Of a DNA stretch of 64,000 nucleotides, positions 34,161-43,272 are shown piece after piece. Source of the stretch: Pseudomonadaceae bacterium (GTDB lineage Bacteria; Pseudomonadota; Alphaproteobacteria; UBA2136; UBA6156). The stretch spans positions 1-64,000 of the forward strand of contig JACKLD010000013.1 in NCBI GenBank assembly GCA_024236095.1. Reading direction: 5' to 3'. The notes under the pieces were generated by a model. That model was not told the DNA's origin, did not search any database, and was given only the letters and a program-made list of their open reading frames with translations. Positions within the stretch are counted from its first letter, which is position 1; every line of letters starts with the position of its first letter. A program made the position numbers and the translations under genes.

Positions 34161-35852
34161 ATGGGTGAGGGCATGCAGCACGATTATGTGGTTTTGGCGC
34201 GGAAGTATCGCCCGCGCAATTTTGCCGAGCTGATGGGGCAGGATGCGCTGGTGCGCACGCTGACCAACGCCATCAAGGCCGGAAAGGTGCACCATGCGTA
34301 TGTGCTGACGGGCATCCGGGGGGTGGGGAAGACCACCACCGCGCGGATTATCGCCAAGGCGCTGAACTGCGCGAACGGCCCTGCGGTGGAGTGGGACGAG
34401 GCCGACCCGCAGGTGCAGGCCATTGCCGGCGGCACCCACATGGACGTATTCGAGTACGATGCCGCCAGCAACCGCAAGGCGGAAGAAGTGGCGCAGCTGT
34501 TTGAAGGGATTTCTTACGCGCCGGTGAGTGGGCGTTACAAGGTATACATCATCGACGAGGTGCACATGCTCTCCAACACCGCCTTCAACTCGCTGTTGAA
34601 GACGTTGGAAGAGCCGCCGCCCAATGTGAAGTTCATTTTCGCCACCACCGAGGTCAACAAGATTCCGGTGACGGTGCTTTCCCGTTGTCAGCGATTTGAT
34701 TTGAAACGGATACCGAGCGAGACGCTGATTGAGTTGTTCAACCGTATTTTGGAGAAGGAGGGCATTGTCGCCGAGTCGGAGGCGGTGGCGATGGTGGCGC
34801 GGGCGGCCGATGGCAGTGCACGGGACGGATTGAGCCTTTTGGACCAGGCGATTGCGCTGAGCCAGGGCGAGACGCTGGAGGTGAAGGCGGCTGTGGTGCA
34901 GGCGATGCTGGGGCTGGCCGACCGTGCCCAGCTGTATGATGTGTTGGAGCATGTGCTGGGTGGCAGAACCGAGGCCGCGTTGGCGCAAGTGGATGAGCTG
35001 TATGCGCGGGGGCAGGATGCCAACGGGGTGGTGCAGGGTTTGTTGGAGATGGTGCATTTGCTGACGCGGTTGAAGATTGTTCCCGGGTTGGCGGAGCAAG
35101 CGACCTTGAGTGAGTTGGAGCGCACCCGTGCGGTGCCGCTGGCGGGCAAGGTGGGCAAGGCCAATTTGAGCCGCTTATACCAGATGCTGGCGCAGGTGGC
35201 CGGGGATGTGAAGGAGGCGGCGCGTCCGTATGAGGCCTTGGGCATGGCGTTGGTACGTATGGCGTATTTGGCGCCGTTGCCGCCGTTGGATATGTTGTTG
35301 AAGCAGCAGGAACAGGCGGCGCCTGCGCCAACGCTTCCGGTGGCGGCCAGTGTGGGGGCGGCGGCGGTGCGTGAAGTGCGGGCGGAAACCGCTTTGCCGC
35401 CTCCGGTGACGACAACCCCGGCGCCATGGGAAGATACGGTTCCGCAAGCATCGGCGTCTTCCGCTGTCAAACCGGCGGCACCGCAAAGCTGGCAGGATGT
35501 GGTGGCGATTGTGCGCGAGCACAAGCCCGGGTTGGCGGCAGGCTTGTCCCAGCAGGTGCGCTGTGTGGGATTGGAAGACACCACCGTGCGCATTGTAGTG
35601 GAAAAAGGGATGTATTTGGCGCAAGACTTGATGCGCGACTTGCGTAACGTGTTGCTGGCCGCTACCGGAACCCGCTACACGGTGGAGTTGGTGGAGAATG
35701 ACGCGGTGGGTGCGGCGCCTGCAACGCTGCACGAGGTGCAGGTGGCCGAAGTGGCCCGTGAGAAGGAGGAGGTGGCCGCCGACCCCATCGTCAAGGCGGC
35801 GCTTGAGATGTTTCCGGGGGCCGAGATCGAGTCGGTTCAAACCGTCCATTAA
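34161..35852 (+). CDS. dnaX: DNA polymerase III subunit gamma/tau
   Basis: A 563-residue clamp-loader ATPase. It begins LARKYRPRNFAELMGQDALV, with Walker A GIRGVGKTTTAR (about 50-61), the DEVH box YIIDEVHMLS (about 129-138) and sensor 1 FATTEVNKIPVTVLSRCQRF. The C-terminal tau-like half is alanine-rich. The zinc module is unusual: after ALNC, the other three cysteines normally found between Walker A and Walker B are absent (EWDEADPQVQ in their place). No frameshift slippery run was noticed. The start could also be the ATG at 34173. Confidence 0.95.
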   Translation: MGEGMQHDYVVLARKYRPRNFAELMGQDALVRTLTNAIKAGKVHHAYVLTGIRGVGKTTTARIIAKALNCANGPAVEWDEADPQVQAIAGGTHMDVFEYDAASNRKAEEVAQLFEGISYAPVSGRYKVYIIDEVHMLSNTAFNSLLKTLEEPPPNVKFIFATTEVNKIPVTVLSRCQRFDLKRIPSETLIELFNRILEKEGIVAESEAVAMVARAADGSARDGLSLLDQAIALSQGETLEVKAAVVQAMLGLADRAQLYDVLEHVLGGRTEAALAQVDELYARGQDANGVVQGLLEMVHLLTRLKIVPGLAEQATLSELERTRAVPLAGKVGKANLSRLYQMLAQVAGDVKEAARPYEALGMALVRMAYLAPLPPLDMLLKQQEQAAPAPTLPVAASVGAAAVREVRAETALPPPVTTTPAPWEDTVPQASASSAVKPAAPQSWQDVVAIVREHKPGLAAGLSQQVRCVGLEDTTVRIVVEKGMYLAQDLMRDLRNVLLAATGTRYTVELVENDAVGAAPATLHEVQVAEVAREKEEVAADPIVKAALEMFPGAEIESVQTVH

Positions 35853-35870
35853 CCAAGGGAGTACGTGGCC

Positions 35871-36179
35871 ATGAAAGGCATGTTCGACATGATGAAGAAG
35901 GCGCAGGAGGTTCAGAAAAACCTGAAACTTGCGCAGGAAAAACTGAACGCCAGTGAGCTGGAAGGCCGCGCTGCCGGCGGCAAGGTTACGGTGGTTATGG
36001 GTGGTAACTTCAGTGTGAAATCGGTGAAAATCGACCCCGCGCTGGTGGATGCCGACGACGTGGAGACGTTGCAGGACGTGCTGACGGTGGCGGTCAACGA
36101 TGCGGTGAACAAGGTGCGCGACCTGACCGAAACCACCATGAGCGCCGCCACCGGCGGATTGAAGCTACCGGGGATGTAG
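35871..36179 (+). CDS. YbaB/EbfC nucleoid-associated protein
   Basis: A 102-residue protein starting MKGMFDMMKKAQEVQKNL, with the hairpin GKVTVVMGGNFSVKSVKIDP typical of the YbaB/EbfC family, small dimeric DNA-binding proteins. The ATG at 35871 has AAGGGAG upstream; a GTG two codons earlier is less likely. It lies between dnaX and recR in the classical three-gene order, 1 base before recR. Confidence 0.94.
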   Translation: MKGMFDMMKKAQEVQKNLKLAQEKLNASELEGRAAGGKVTVVMGGNFSVKSVKIDPALVDADDVETLQDVLTVAVNDAVNKVRDLTETTMSAATGGLKLPGM

Positions 36180-36180
36180 C

Positions 36181-36780
36181 ATGGCATTGGTGCCATTGCC
36201 TTTCGAGCGCCTTATCAAGCGGCTGGCGCGGTTGCCGGGGCTGGGGCCGCGCAGTGCCCAGCGGGCGGCATTGCATTTGCTGACGCGGCCACAGGAACTT
36301 GCGGATATATTGCATATTCTCAGCGAAGTCGGCGAACAGATTTGCGTATGTGGAATATGTGGCAACCTTGGCATGGCTGAAAGATGCCATATTTGCGCAG
36401 ATGGTGTGCGGGATGGGGGGATTATCTGTGTTGTTGAGGGGGTGGATGATTTGTGGGCGCTGGAGCGCAGCGGGGGGTACGCGGGCGTGTATCATGTGTT
36501 GGGCGGTGTGGTGAATGCATTGGAAGGGGTGGGCCCCGACCAGCTGCGGATGAAGGAACTTGTGGCGCGGGTTGAAGCGGGCGGGGTGAATGAGGTGATT
36601 TTGGCCCTTGGCGCCAGCGTAGACGGCCAAACCACCGGTCACCTGTTGGCCGAGCGGCTGAAGCCCTACGGTGTGGTGGTGAGTACCTTGGCCAAGGGGA
36701 TGCCGGTGGGGGCGGAAGTGGATTATCTGGACGAGGGGACGTTGAGCTTGGCGTTGGCGGGGCGGAAGCGGGTGGCGTAG
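36181..36780 (+). CDS. recR: Recombination protein RecR
   Basis: A 199-residue RecR. The N-terminal helix-hairpin-helix has LPGLGPRSAQRAALH (about 17-31), followed by the four-cysteine zinc finger (CVCGICGNLGMAERCHIC, about 57-74) and the Toprim domain (ICVVEGVDDLWALER, about 83-97). It loads RecA at gaps together with RecF and RecO. It follows ybaB directly. Confidence 0.97.
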   Translation: MALVPLPFERLIKRLARLPGLGPRSAQRAALHLLTRPQELADILHILSEVGEQICVCGICGNLGMAERCHICADGVRDGGIICVVEGVDDLWALERSGGYAGVYHVLGGVVNALEGVGPDQLRMKELVARVEAGGVNEVILALGASVDGQTTGHLLAERLKPYGVVVSTLAKGMPVGAEVDYLDEGTLSLALAGRKRVA

Positions 36781-36845
36781 GACGGTCGGGTTGGCGTTGT
36801 TCTCTACGTTACGCTGCTTTGGCTCGCAGGAATGACAAGTGTTTG

Positions 36846-37376
36846 CTAAGAGCCAAGGAGGGGGGCGAATTCGTTGAAGACCGCTTGATAGACCGGTTGG
36901 CGGAAGGCAATGACGTGGGTTGTGAGCCAGGCGGGGTCGACCCAGTCGAGCTCGCTGAACTCGTGGTGTTTGGCGGTTTTGATGTCCGGAAGACCCTCGC
37001 CCAGATAGCGGAACAGGAACCATTTTTGCTTTTGGCCGACGAAATGGCGGCCCTTGCTCCATTCTTCCGGCAGGTAGTAGGTGGTCCAATCCTTCATTTC
37101 GGCGACAAAGTCCACCTGTTGGGGGCGGAGGCCGGTTTCTTCCTTGAGCTCGCGGTAGGCGGCGGAAAGGGGGCGTTCGCGGCCGTCGATGCCGCCTTGG
37201 GGGAGTTGCCACGCTTTCTCGTGGTTGAGGTGATGGTAACGCAGGCCCGCCAGCACGTGGCCGTGGCCGTCGGTGACAACAATGCCGACATTGCGTCGCA
37301 AACGCCCGCGCGGGGTGGCTTCGCCCGTGGAGTGGTCACGTCGCCGCGCCGGTTTGCGCGGAGGAAATTCGCTCAT
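36846..37376 (-). CDS. rppH: RNA pyrophosphohydrolase
   Basis: A 176-residue Nudix enzyme of the RppH/NudH type, which removes pyrophosphate from diadenosine compounds and RNA 5' ends. Seen are RRNVGIVVTDGHGHVLAGLR, the QLPQGGID entry and the Nudix box ending in RELKEETGL (about 62-84), and the characteristic KWFLFRYLGE and FSELDWV. A basic leader of about 25 residues precedes the fold. The ATG at 37376 has AGGAAA-like purines nearby. It is convergent with recR. Confidence 0.92.
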   Translation of the reverse strand: MSEFPPRKPARRRDHSTGEATPRGRLRRNVGIVVTDGHGHVLAGLRYHHLNHEKAWQLPQGGIDGRERPLSAAYRELKEETGLRPQQVDFVAEMKDWTTYYLPEEWSKGRHFVGQKQKWFLFRYLGEGLPDIKTAKHHEFSELDWVDPAWLTTHVIAFRQPVYQAVFNEFAPLLGS

Positions 37377-37802
37377 AATGGGGGAGAGTATAGGCGAGGT
37401 TGGGGGGTTCGCCAAGAACTTGAATGCCCGGGTGTTGGAGGGATTGTTTTGCCTGCGTTTTGCGATCATTCACGAGAGCGGGAACATGTGCCATCGGCAT
37501 TGGTTTCCACTTCGTGCCGGCTCCAGCTGTCTGTCAGTTGCCGTTGCTTCGGCTTGGCGGTGATGGAATGACGCCTTCGGTATAAGGGAGCGAGTTCCCT
37601 TAGCACCCTTCATGTCGCTATAATCCGATATAACAGCTTGGGGCTGTCCTAGATAACGTCTATGATAGCCCCAATAGCTTTCTTGTGGTGACGAGAATGC
37701 CTGCCAGCCAAAGTGGCAGGACAGTGTTGGAAAAATTGACTTGGAGGACTGGCTGGAGCATAGATTCCGTTAAACAAAACCGTAGGTTGCGGGAGGAAAG
37801 AT
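37377..37802. other. Intergenic region with three strong inverted repeats
   Basis: No gene is visible in 426 bp. TAAGGGA/TCCCTTA pair near 37580-37600, TTGGGGCT/AGCCCCAA near 37638-37674, and CCTGCCA/TGGCAGG near 37698-37719. The last two flank AT-rich spacers. The stems could be terminators, a structured 5' leader of the glycolipid operon or a small RNA. AGGAAAGAT stands before the ATG at 37803. Confidence 0.5.
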
Positions 37803-38780
37803 ATGTCGGCCAAGCTCGTGTCTGTTGTGGTGCCTTGTTATAACGAAGAAGAGGTGATTGCGGCGACGCTGAAAGAGTTGGCCGGCTTCATGAAACAAAA
37901 TCCACGTTATGACTTTGAAGTGGTTTTGGTGGATGACGGCAGCAAAGACCGCACCCTTGAAATGTTGCGGGCGGCGGCGCGGAAGGATGCGCGGTTGAAG
38001 GTGGTCTCGTTTGCGCGGAATTTTGGCCACCAATTTGCGGTGACAGCGGGAATTGATGCTGCCGCAGGTGATGCGGTGGTGTTGATTGACGCCGATTTGC
38101 AAGACCCGCCGGAGGTGGTGGCCGAGATGCTGGCCAAGTGGGAAGAAGGGTATGATGTAGTGTACGGTGTGCGCCGCAGCCGCGAGGGGGAAAGCGCCTT
38201 CAAGTTGGCAACGGCGCGGGCGTTTTACCGGGTGTTGAATGGACTTTCGGAGGTACCGATTCCGCTGGACGTAGGGGACTTCCGCTTGATGGCCCGTCCG
38301 GTGGTGGAGGTGTTGGCAGCCATGCCGGAGCGGCACCGTTTCATCCGGGGGATGGTGGCATGGGCGGGGTTCCGTCAATACGCCCTGCCGTATGACCGCA
38401 AGCGGCGTGTGGCGGGGGTATCGAAGTATCCGTTGTTGAAAATGATACGCTTTGCCAAGGATGGCATTCTGTCCTTCTCGTCGCGGCCGTTGCAGGTGGC
38501 GACCAGTTTGGGGAGCATGGCTTCGTTTGTGGCCTTGCTGGGAATTGTTTATGCCTTGGTGTTGCGGATTTTTACATCCACTTGGGTGGAGGGTTGGACG
38601 GCGCTGATGATTGCGGTGTTGTTTATGGGTGGGGTGCAGCTGTTGTGTTTGGGGATTATCGGCGAGTACATCGGCCGCATTTACGAGCAGGGCAAGGGGC
38701 GGCCGTTGTATGTGGTGCGCGAACGTATCGGGTTTGATGCGGGCAAGGAAAAACCCCGGCGCAAAGTACGCAAGACATGA
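37803..38780 (+). CDS. Family 2 glycosyltransferase, polyprenyl-phosphate type
   Basis: A 325-residue GT2 enzyme of the DPM1/GtrB/ArnC kind. It begins VSVVVPCYNEEEVI, with the DXD-type DADLQDPPE (about 97-105), VYGVRRSREGES and two C-terminal membrane segments (about 235-300). These enzymes move a sugar from a nucleotide donor to polyprenyl phosphate on the inner face of the membrane. The following flippase-like and GT-C genes fit a pathway that exports the lipid-linked sugar and attaches it outside the membrane. It overlaps the next gene by 4 nt. Confidence 0.92.
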   Translation: MSAKLVSVVVPCYNEEEVIAATLKELAGFMKQNPRYDFEVVLVDDGSKDRTLEMLRAAARKDARLKVVSFARNFGHQFAVTAGIDAAAGDAVVLIDADLQDPPEVVAEMLAKWEEGYDVVYGVRRSREGESAFKLATARAFYRVLNGLSEVPIPLDVGDFRLMARPVVEVLAAMPERHRFIRGMVAWAGFRQYALPYDRKRRVAGVSKYPLLKMIRFAKDGILSFSSRPLQVATSLGSMASFVALLGIVYALVLRIFTSTWVEGWTALMIAVLFMGGVQLLCLGIIGEYIGRIYEQGKGRPLYVVRERIGFDAGKEKPRRKVRKT

Positions 38781-39784
38781 GTTGGAGACAGGCGCTACGG
38801 GTAGGGGGAAGCCTGTTGGTCTCGGGCTTTTTTGTGGTGATGGTATTGCGGTTGGCGCCGCTGGTGGAAATTGGTGACGCGATGGCCACCGTGCAGCCAG
38901 AGTGGTTGTTGGTTGCGGTGGGGTTGTTCGGGCTGGATTATGCCTGCCGGATTGCGCGTTGGCGGCGCATGTTGTTGACCGAAAACCGTAGGCTTGGATG
39001 GGGGCGGTGCATGGTGCCGTTCATGGTTTCCATTGCGGCCAATAACGTACTGCCGTTGCGGACCGGAGATGTGTTGCGGGTTGTAGGGTTTTCCGGCTGG
39101 TTGGGGGTACCGACGGTCTCTTTGTTAGCGACTCTGTTGGTGGAGCGGTTGTTGGATGTGTTGGTATTGTTGGCGGCATTGGGTCTGGCGCTGGGGTTGT
39201 TGCAGGTTGAAACCTCGGGAGTCGCTTTGCTGGCCAATTGGGGGGGCAGTGTGTTGGTGACCATGGCAGGTGTGGTCTTGGCGGTGCTGGTATTCCCTGC
39301 CGTGTTTGCTCTGTTGGCGCGGGGGTGCGTGGCGGTTGTCGGTCGCGTAGCGCCGGGAGTGGCAGCGCGGCTTGACGTTGCAGTGGCGCGGGTGTTTGGC
39401 ATTTTGGGGGCGCTTGCCAAGCGGCATGTGCTGGTACCGTTGTTGGGGTGGTCGGTGGCGGTGTGGGCGCTGGAGGCCAGTGTGTTTTATGCGGTGGCGC
39501 GTGGGATTCCTGCGATTGCCAACCCGATGGCGGCATGGTTGGCAATGCCGGTGGGGACGCTTTCGACCTTGCTGCCATCAACACCGGGGTATGTGGGCAC
39601 CTTCCACTACTTTGTGGCGCAAAGCAGCCAGTTGGTGGGGAATCCGCTGGCGGCTTCGGCGGCGTTTGCGGTGGTGGTACACCTGGTTTTGTGGTTGTGC
39701 GCCACGCTGTGGGGCGGTATGTGTTTCATGTATTGGGTGTGGGTGCGCCAGCCCCCATTCAGCAAAAAGGATTCTGCCGCGTGA
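38777..39784 (+). CDS. Flippase-like membrane protein (LPG synthase TM region family)
   Basis: A 335-residue protein with about eight membrane segments and no soluble domain. It matches the UPF0104/AglD-like family: ITADNVLPLRTGD-type motif here as IAANNVLPLRTGDVLR (about 80-95) and LSTLLPSTPGYVGTFHY (about 255-271). Members are proposed to move lipid-linked sugars or phospholipids across the membrane. It is coupled at both ends by 4-nt overlaps (ATGA before, GTGA after), so it belongs to the glycolipid operon. Confidence 0.87.
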   Translation: MSWRQALRVGGSLLVSGFFVVMVLRLAPLVEIGDAMATVQPEWLLVAVGLFGLDYACRIARWRRMLLTENRRLGWGRCMVPFMVSIAANNVLPLRTGDVLRVVGFSGWLGVPTVSLLATLLVERLLDVLVLLAALGLALGLLQVETSGVALLANWGGSVLVTMAGVVLAVLVFPAVFALLARGCVAVVGRVAPGVAARLDVAVARVFGILGALAKRHVLVPLLGWSVAVWALEASVFYAVARGIPAIANPMAAWLAMPVGTLSTLLPSTPGYVGTFHYFVAQSSQLVGNPLAASAAFAVVVHLVLWLCATLWGGMCFMYWVWVRQPPFSKKDSAA

Positions 39785-41127
39785 CATCATCAGCCGCCCG
39801 TGTTTTGGAAACCCGTTTTACCATCGTTGGAGGTGGGTTTTCAGGTCTTTCCGCTGCGTATGAGTTGAGTAAGGCAGGGTATGCGGTGACGGTGTTGGAG
39901 GCTGATGAGACGGTGGGGGGACTGGCGGCATCATTTTCCACCAAAGGAGAGCGGTTAGACCGCTTTTACCACCACTGGTTCACCAACGATGAAGAGGTGA
40001 TGCGGTTGATTGACGAGGTGGGATTGAGCGGAGATGTGGTGACTAACCCGACCAACACCGGGGTGTATTATGCCAACACCATTTACAGATTGTCGTCACC
40101 GTTGGATTTGCTGCGGTTCAGTCCGTTGCCGTTTTGGGACCGCATCCGTTTGGGGTTGTTGGCATTACGGGTGCGGCGGGTGCGTGACTGGCGGGCGTTG
40201 GAGGATGAAACGGCAGCCAGCTGGTTGCGGCGGCTGGGGGGCGAGCGGGTGTACAAGGTGGTGTGGGAGCCGTTGCTGGCAGGCAAATTCGGCCCGTATG
40301 CCGAGGAAGTTTCGGCGGTGTGGTTTTGGAACAAACTGAAGTTGCGCGGCAGCAGCCGTGGCAAGGACGGGGCCGAGCGGCTGGCGTACTTGAAGGGGTC
40401 GTTTTCGCACTTGGCCGAGACCTTGGCGGCGCGGATACGGGCGCAAGGCGGTGAGGTGCGGTGTGGGGCGCCGGTGGATGCGGTTGAGCCCCTGCCTGCG
40501 GGTGGTTGGCAAGTGCGCGGACCATGGGGCAACGTGGAAAGCAGCCATGTGATTGTCACCACGGCGTTGCCGCTGGTGGCCGAGATGGTGGCGGGCTGGG
40601 CCGATGCGGCGTATCTGGCAAAGTTGCGGCGAATTCCGTATTTGGCAAATGTATGTCTGACGTTGCGGTTGGATCGTCCGCTTTCAAAGACCTATTGGTT
40701 GAATGTCAATGACCCGGATTTCCCGTACGTGGGGGTGATCGAGCATACCAACTTTGAATCGGCCGAAAGTTATGGTGGTGAACATGTGGTGTATCTTTCC
40801 AAATACCTGCCCCATACCGACGCCTTGTACGGTATGAGCGACCAAGAAGTGTTCGATTTTTCCGTGCCGCATGTGCGGCGGATGTTTCCTGCGTTTGATG
40901 TGGCATGGGTGAAGGGCTTTCATGTATGGAAAGCCCGTTGGGCGCAGCCAGTGGTGCAGAAGCAGTATTCTGGTTTGATTCCGGCCGAGGACGGGCCGTT
41001 GCTGGGATTCCATGTGTGCTCGATGGCGCAGATTTATCCGGAAGACCGGGGCACCAATTATGCCATCCGCGAAGGGCGCAAGTTGGCGCGCCGGTTGATG
41101 GATGGATTGGCCGGAGACGTGTCTTGA
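39781..41127 (+). CDS. FAD-dependent oxidoreductase, UDP-galactopyranose-mutase-like
   Basis: A 448-residue flavoprotein of the protoporphyrinogen oxidase-like group. The GTG at 39781 overlaps the previous stop (GTGA). The N-terminal FAD motif is TIVGGGFSGLSAAYELSKAG (about 14-33), followed by the acidic end LEADETVGG and FYHHWFTND. The C-terminal FAD contact is near YPEDRGTNYAIREGRKLA. It could rearrange or oxidise a sugar or a lipid-linked intermediate of the operon; the exact reaction is unknown. A much longer upstream frame overlaps the flippase gene and is not real. Confidence 0.87.
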   Translation: MTSSAARVLETRFTIVGGGFSGLSAAYELSKAGYAVTVLEADETVGGLAASFSTKGERLDRFYHHWFTNDEEVMRLIDEVGLSGDVVTNPTNTGVYYANTIYRLSSPLDLLRFSPLPFWDRIRLGLLALRVRRVRDWRALEDETAASWLRRLGGERVYKVVWEPLLAGKFGPYAEEVSAVWFWNKLKLRGSSRGKDGAERLAYLKGSFSHLAETLAARIRAQGGEVRCGAPVDAVEPLPAGGWQVRGPWGNVESSHVIVTTALPLVAEMVAGWADAAYLAKLRRIPYLANVCLTLRLDRPLSKTYWLNVNDPDFPYVGVIEHTNFESAESYGGEHVVYLSKYLPHTDALYGMSDQEVFDFSVPHVRRMFPAFDVAWVKGFHVWKARWAQPVVQKQYSGLIPAEDGPLLGFHVCSMAQIYPEDRGTNYAIREGRKLARRLMDGLAGDVS

Positions 41128-42728
41128 AAAAGGATGCAGAAGCTGTTTTTGCTTTGCGTTTGCATAGCGTGTTGCGCAGGTCGACAGCGGTAATGGCGCT
41201 GGCCATGCTGGTGATGTTGACGCTGAATGTGTTGCAGCCGCCGGATTGGGACACCACCCATGAGCTGTATTTCGGCCAGCGGTTGGTAGTAGACCATGAG
41301 TTGGTGTGGACCCGCGAATTCCATGACAAGCCGCCGTTTGTGAGCATGTTTTACGGGTTGGCGGGTGCCACGCAACAGTTTGTATGGGTGCAGGTGATGA
41401 CCTTGCTGGCGGTGTTGGCGGCGATGATGGCGGTGGTGCGGTTGGCGCCGGGGCTGGGGATTTCAGCCAGATATCCGGCTAAGTTGCAGTATGCTGTGCG
41501 AGGGTTTGCGGCGGTGTTGTTGCCGACCGTTTGGGTGACGTTGCAGGGCGGGATGTTCAATATCAATGTGCCTGCCACCGCGTTGGCGCTGGTAGCGTTG
41601 CTGGTGGTTATGCAGCCGGGGATACCGGCCCTGCGATATGTGTTGGTTGGCAGTGTGTGTGCAGCGCTGGCGATTTCCATGCGGCCTTACCATGTGGCGC
41701 CGTTGGCGGTGGGCGTGCTGTGGGCGGGCGCGTGTTTTGGATTTGCCTCATCGGCGGGTGCGGCATGGCGGGTGCGGACTGCCCGCGCTATGGCGGTGTA
41801 CGTTTTGTGGGGCGGGATGATTGGTTTATGGGGAGCGTTGTTCAACGTGGTGCCGTATGTGCTGACGCAGCAGATGCCAGCCTTTGTTGACGGTTTGGCG
41901 ATGTTGGCGGGAGGAAATATCCCCAATAATGGTTTGCGGGGGTTTGTGGCGGCGATGGTGGACGTGAAGATTGCCGCTTTCTGGCTGGTATTTGTGGGCG
42001 TGGCAGCGCTGGTGACGGTGCCGTTTTGCCGGGTGGGACAGGTGGGGCGATGGGTGGTACTATATCTGCTATGCAGTGTGGCGCTAGCGACGGTGATTTT
42101 GCAGGTGCATTCGTGACCGACGTATTCGCAGTTGTTTGCAGGGTTGTTGTGCTTGCTGGTGGTTGGGTTGTTTGAACGGGTGTTGGAGGGAGGTGTGTGC
42201 CCAACATTGGCGCCGTGGGTGCGGGGTGTGACATTGGCGGTGCCGGTGGTGTTGGCCCTGGCTTTTGTAGCTTACGCCGCGTTGCTGGCGGGACGGGTGG
42301 TTGCCCATGGATGGCCGGAACCGGAAGCGCGGCTGCGGCTGGAAGCTTTCCGTGCGTATCTGGATGAAACTGAACGCCGCGACATGGCGTTTTTGGCTCC
42401 GGCGGATATGGATTTACATTGGCGGCTGCATCAACCACGGCATGGGTTTCCGCATGGTTCGCATACGGGGCATATCTTCTTGGGGTGGTGGAAAAATGTG
42501 GGAAGCTATCCATCCTTTGCGACGCCTACGGATGGTACGGCTTATTGCCATCTGTTGGCGGAACAAGGGCCGCCGCTGTATGTGGGCCCGATTGCGGAAG
42601 CCGGGTTGGCCTGTGTGGAGGGCGAGGCCTCGGCCTACCGTTTGGATGCCGTGCTGCCGTATGGCAGGAATGGGAGGTTGCCGGTGTATCTGCGCAAGGA
42701 TACGCCCCCGTCAGGGGGCAATTCCTGA
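41124..42728 (+). pseudogene. GT-C membrane glycosyltransferase split by an in-frame TGA
   Basis: Two open stretches, 41124-42116 and 42117-42728, lie in the same frame and are separated only by one TGA at 42114-42116. Together they encode about 534 residues: about nine membrane segments, a first periplasmic loop with DWDTTHELYFGQ and HDKPPF (typical of ArnT/GT-C enzymes), and a soluble C-terminal domain. Without the TGA the join reads VHS-x-PTYSQLF. The TTG at 41124 overlaps the previous stop (TTGA) and has GGAGA upstream. The enzyme would transfer the sugar from polyprenyl phosphate to an acceptor outside. It is either a recent nonsense mutation, a sequencing error or two coupled products. 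Confidence 0.7.
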
Positions 42729-42798
42729 CGGGTGGTGCGGGGGTGGCATAAGAAGATGAAGGATGTCGCCCCATGGTGTGGGCGGGGTTGAAGAGAGC

Positions 42799-43164
42799 AT
42801 GGGGTTGCTGGAAGTTCTGGCCTGGGCGTATGGCGCGACCGGGTTTATTTCATTGGCCGGCTATATTCCCCAGTTCAGGGCTTATATCACCAACCGCAGG
42901 GCCTGCGAGGACGCGCCGGTAGCGACGTGGGCGCTGTGGAGTTTCCAGAGCATGATCGTGGTGACTTATGCAGGGGTGTTGAACGGGGATGCGATGTTCA
43001 TTTTGAGCGGCTGTTTGGGTGGCGCCGCCAACACCCTTGGGTTGCTGCTGATTGTGTGGGGACGGGCGCGCAGGGGCAAGGATGGTAAAAGCGGTGGGGT
43101 GGTGGTGGCATTTCCGACGCCGCCGCGTCCGAGGCCTGCGAAGGGTGGTCGGGTGGCGGCGTAA
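42799..43164 (+). CDS. Small membrane protein with PQ-loop-like motif
   Basis: A 121-residue protein with three hydrophobic segments. The first contains GYIPQFRAYITNRR, a PQ-loop-like motif as in SemiSWEET-type transporters and related proteins, and the pattern ATWALWSFQS follows. The C-terminus is basic and proline-rich. It might transport a small solute, but the match is only to the motif. A start 12 codons upstream (42763) is possible. It stands between the glycolipid operon and the thiolase. Confidence 0.65.
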   Translation: MGLLEVLAWAYGATGFISLAGYIPQFRAYITNRRACEDAPVATWALWSFQSMIVVTYAGVLNGDAMFILSGCLGGAANTLGLLLIVWGRARRGKDGKSGGVVVAFPTPPRPRPAKGGRVAA

Positions 43165-43272
43165 AGATGTTTTGTCGGATGAAGGGCCCTTGATAGGGGC
43201 CCGTTTTGGCGGCAGGGGGCTGGGCGGTGGATGGCGGTGTGGTAGGGTGCGGCATCAACAGGAGACATGAAG

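Noticed and set aside
42114..42116. TGA as selenocysteine or tryptophan codon
   Set aside because: No selenocysteine hairpin is evident behind it, and other genes in the window use TGA as stop.
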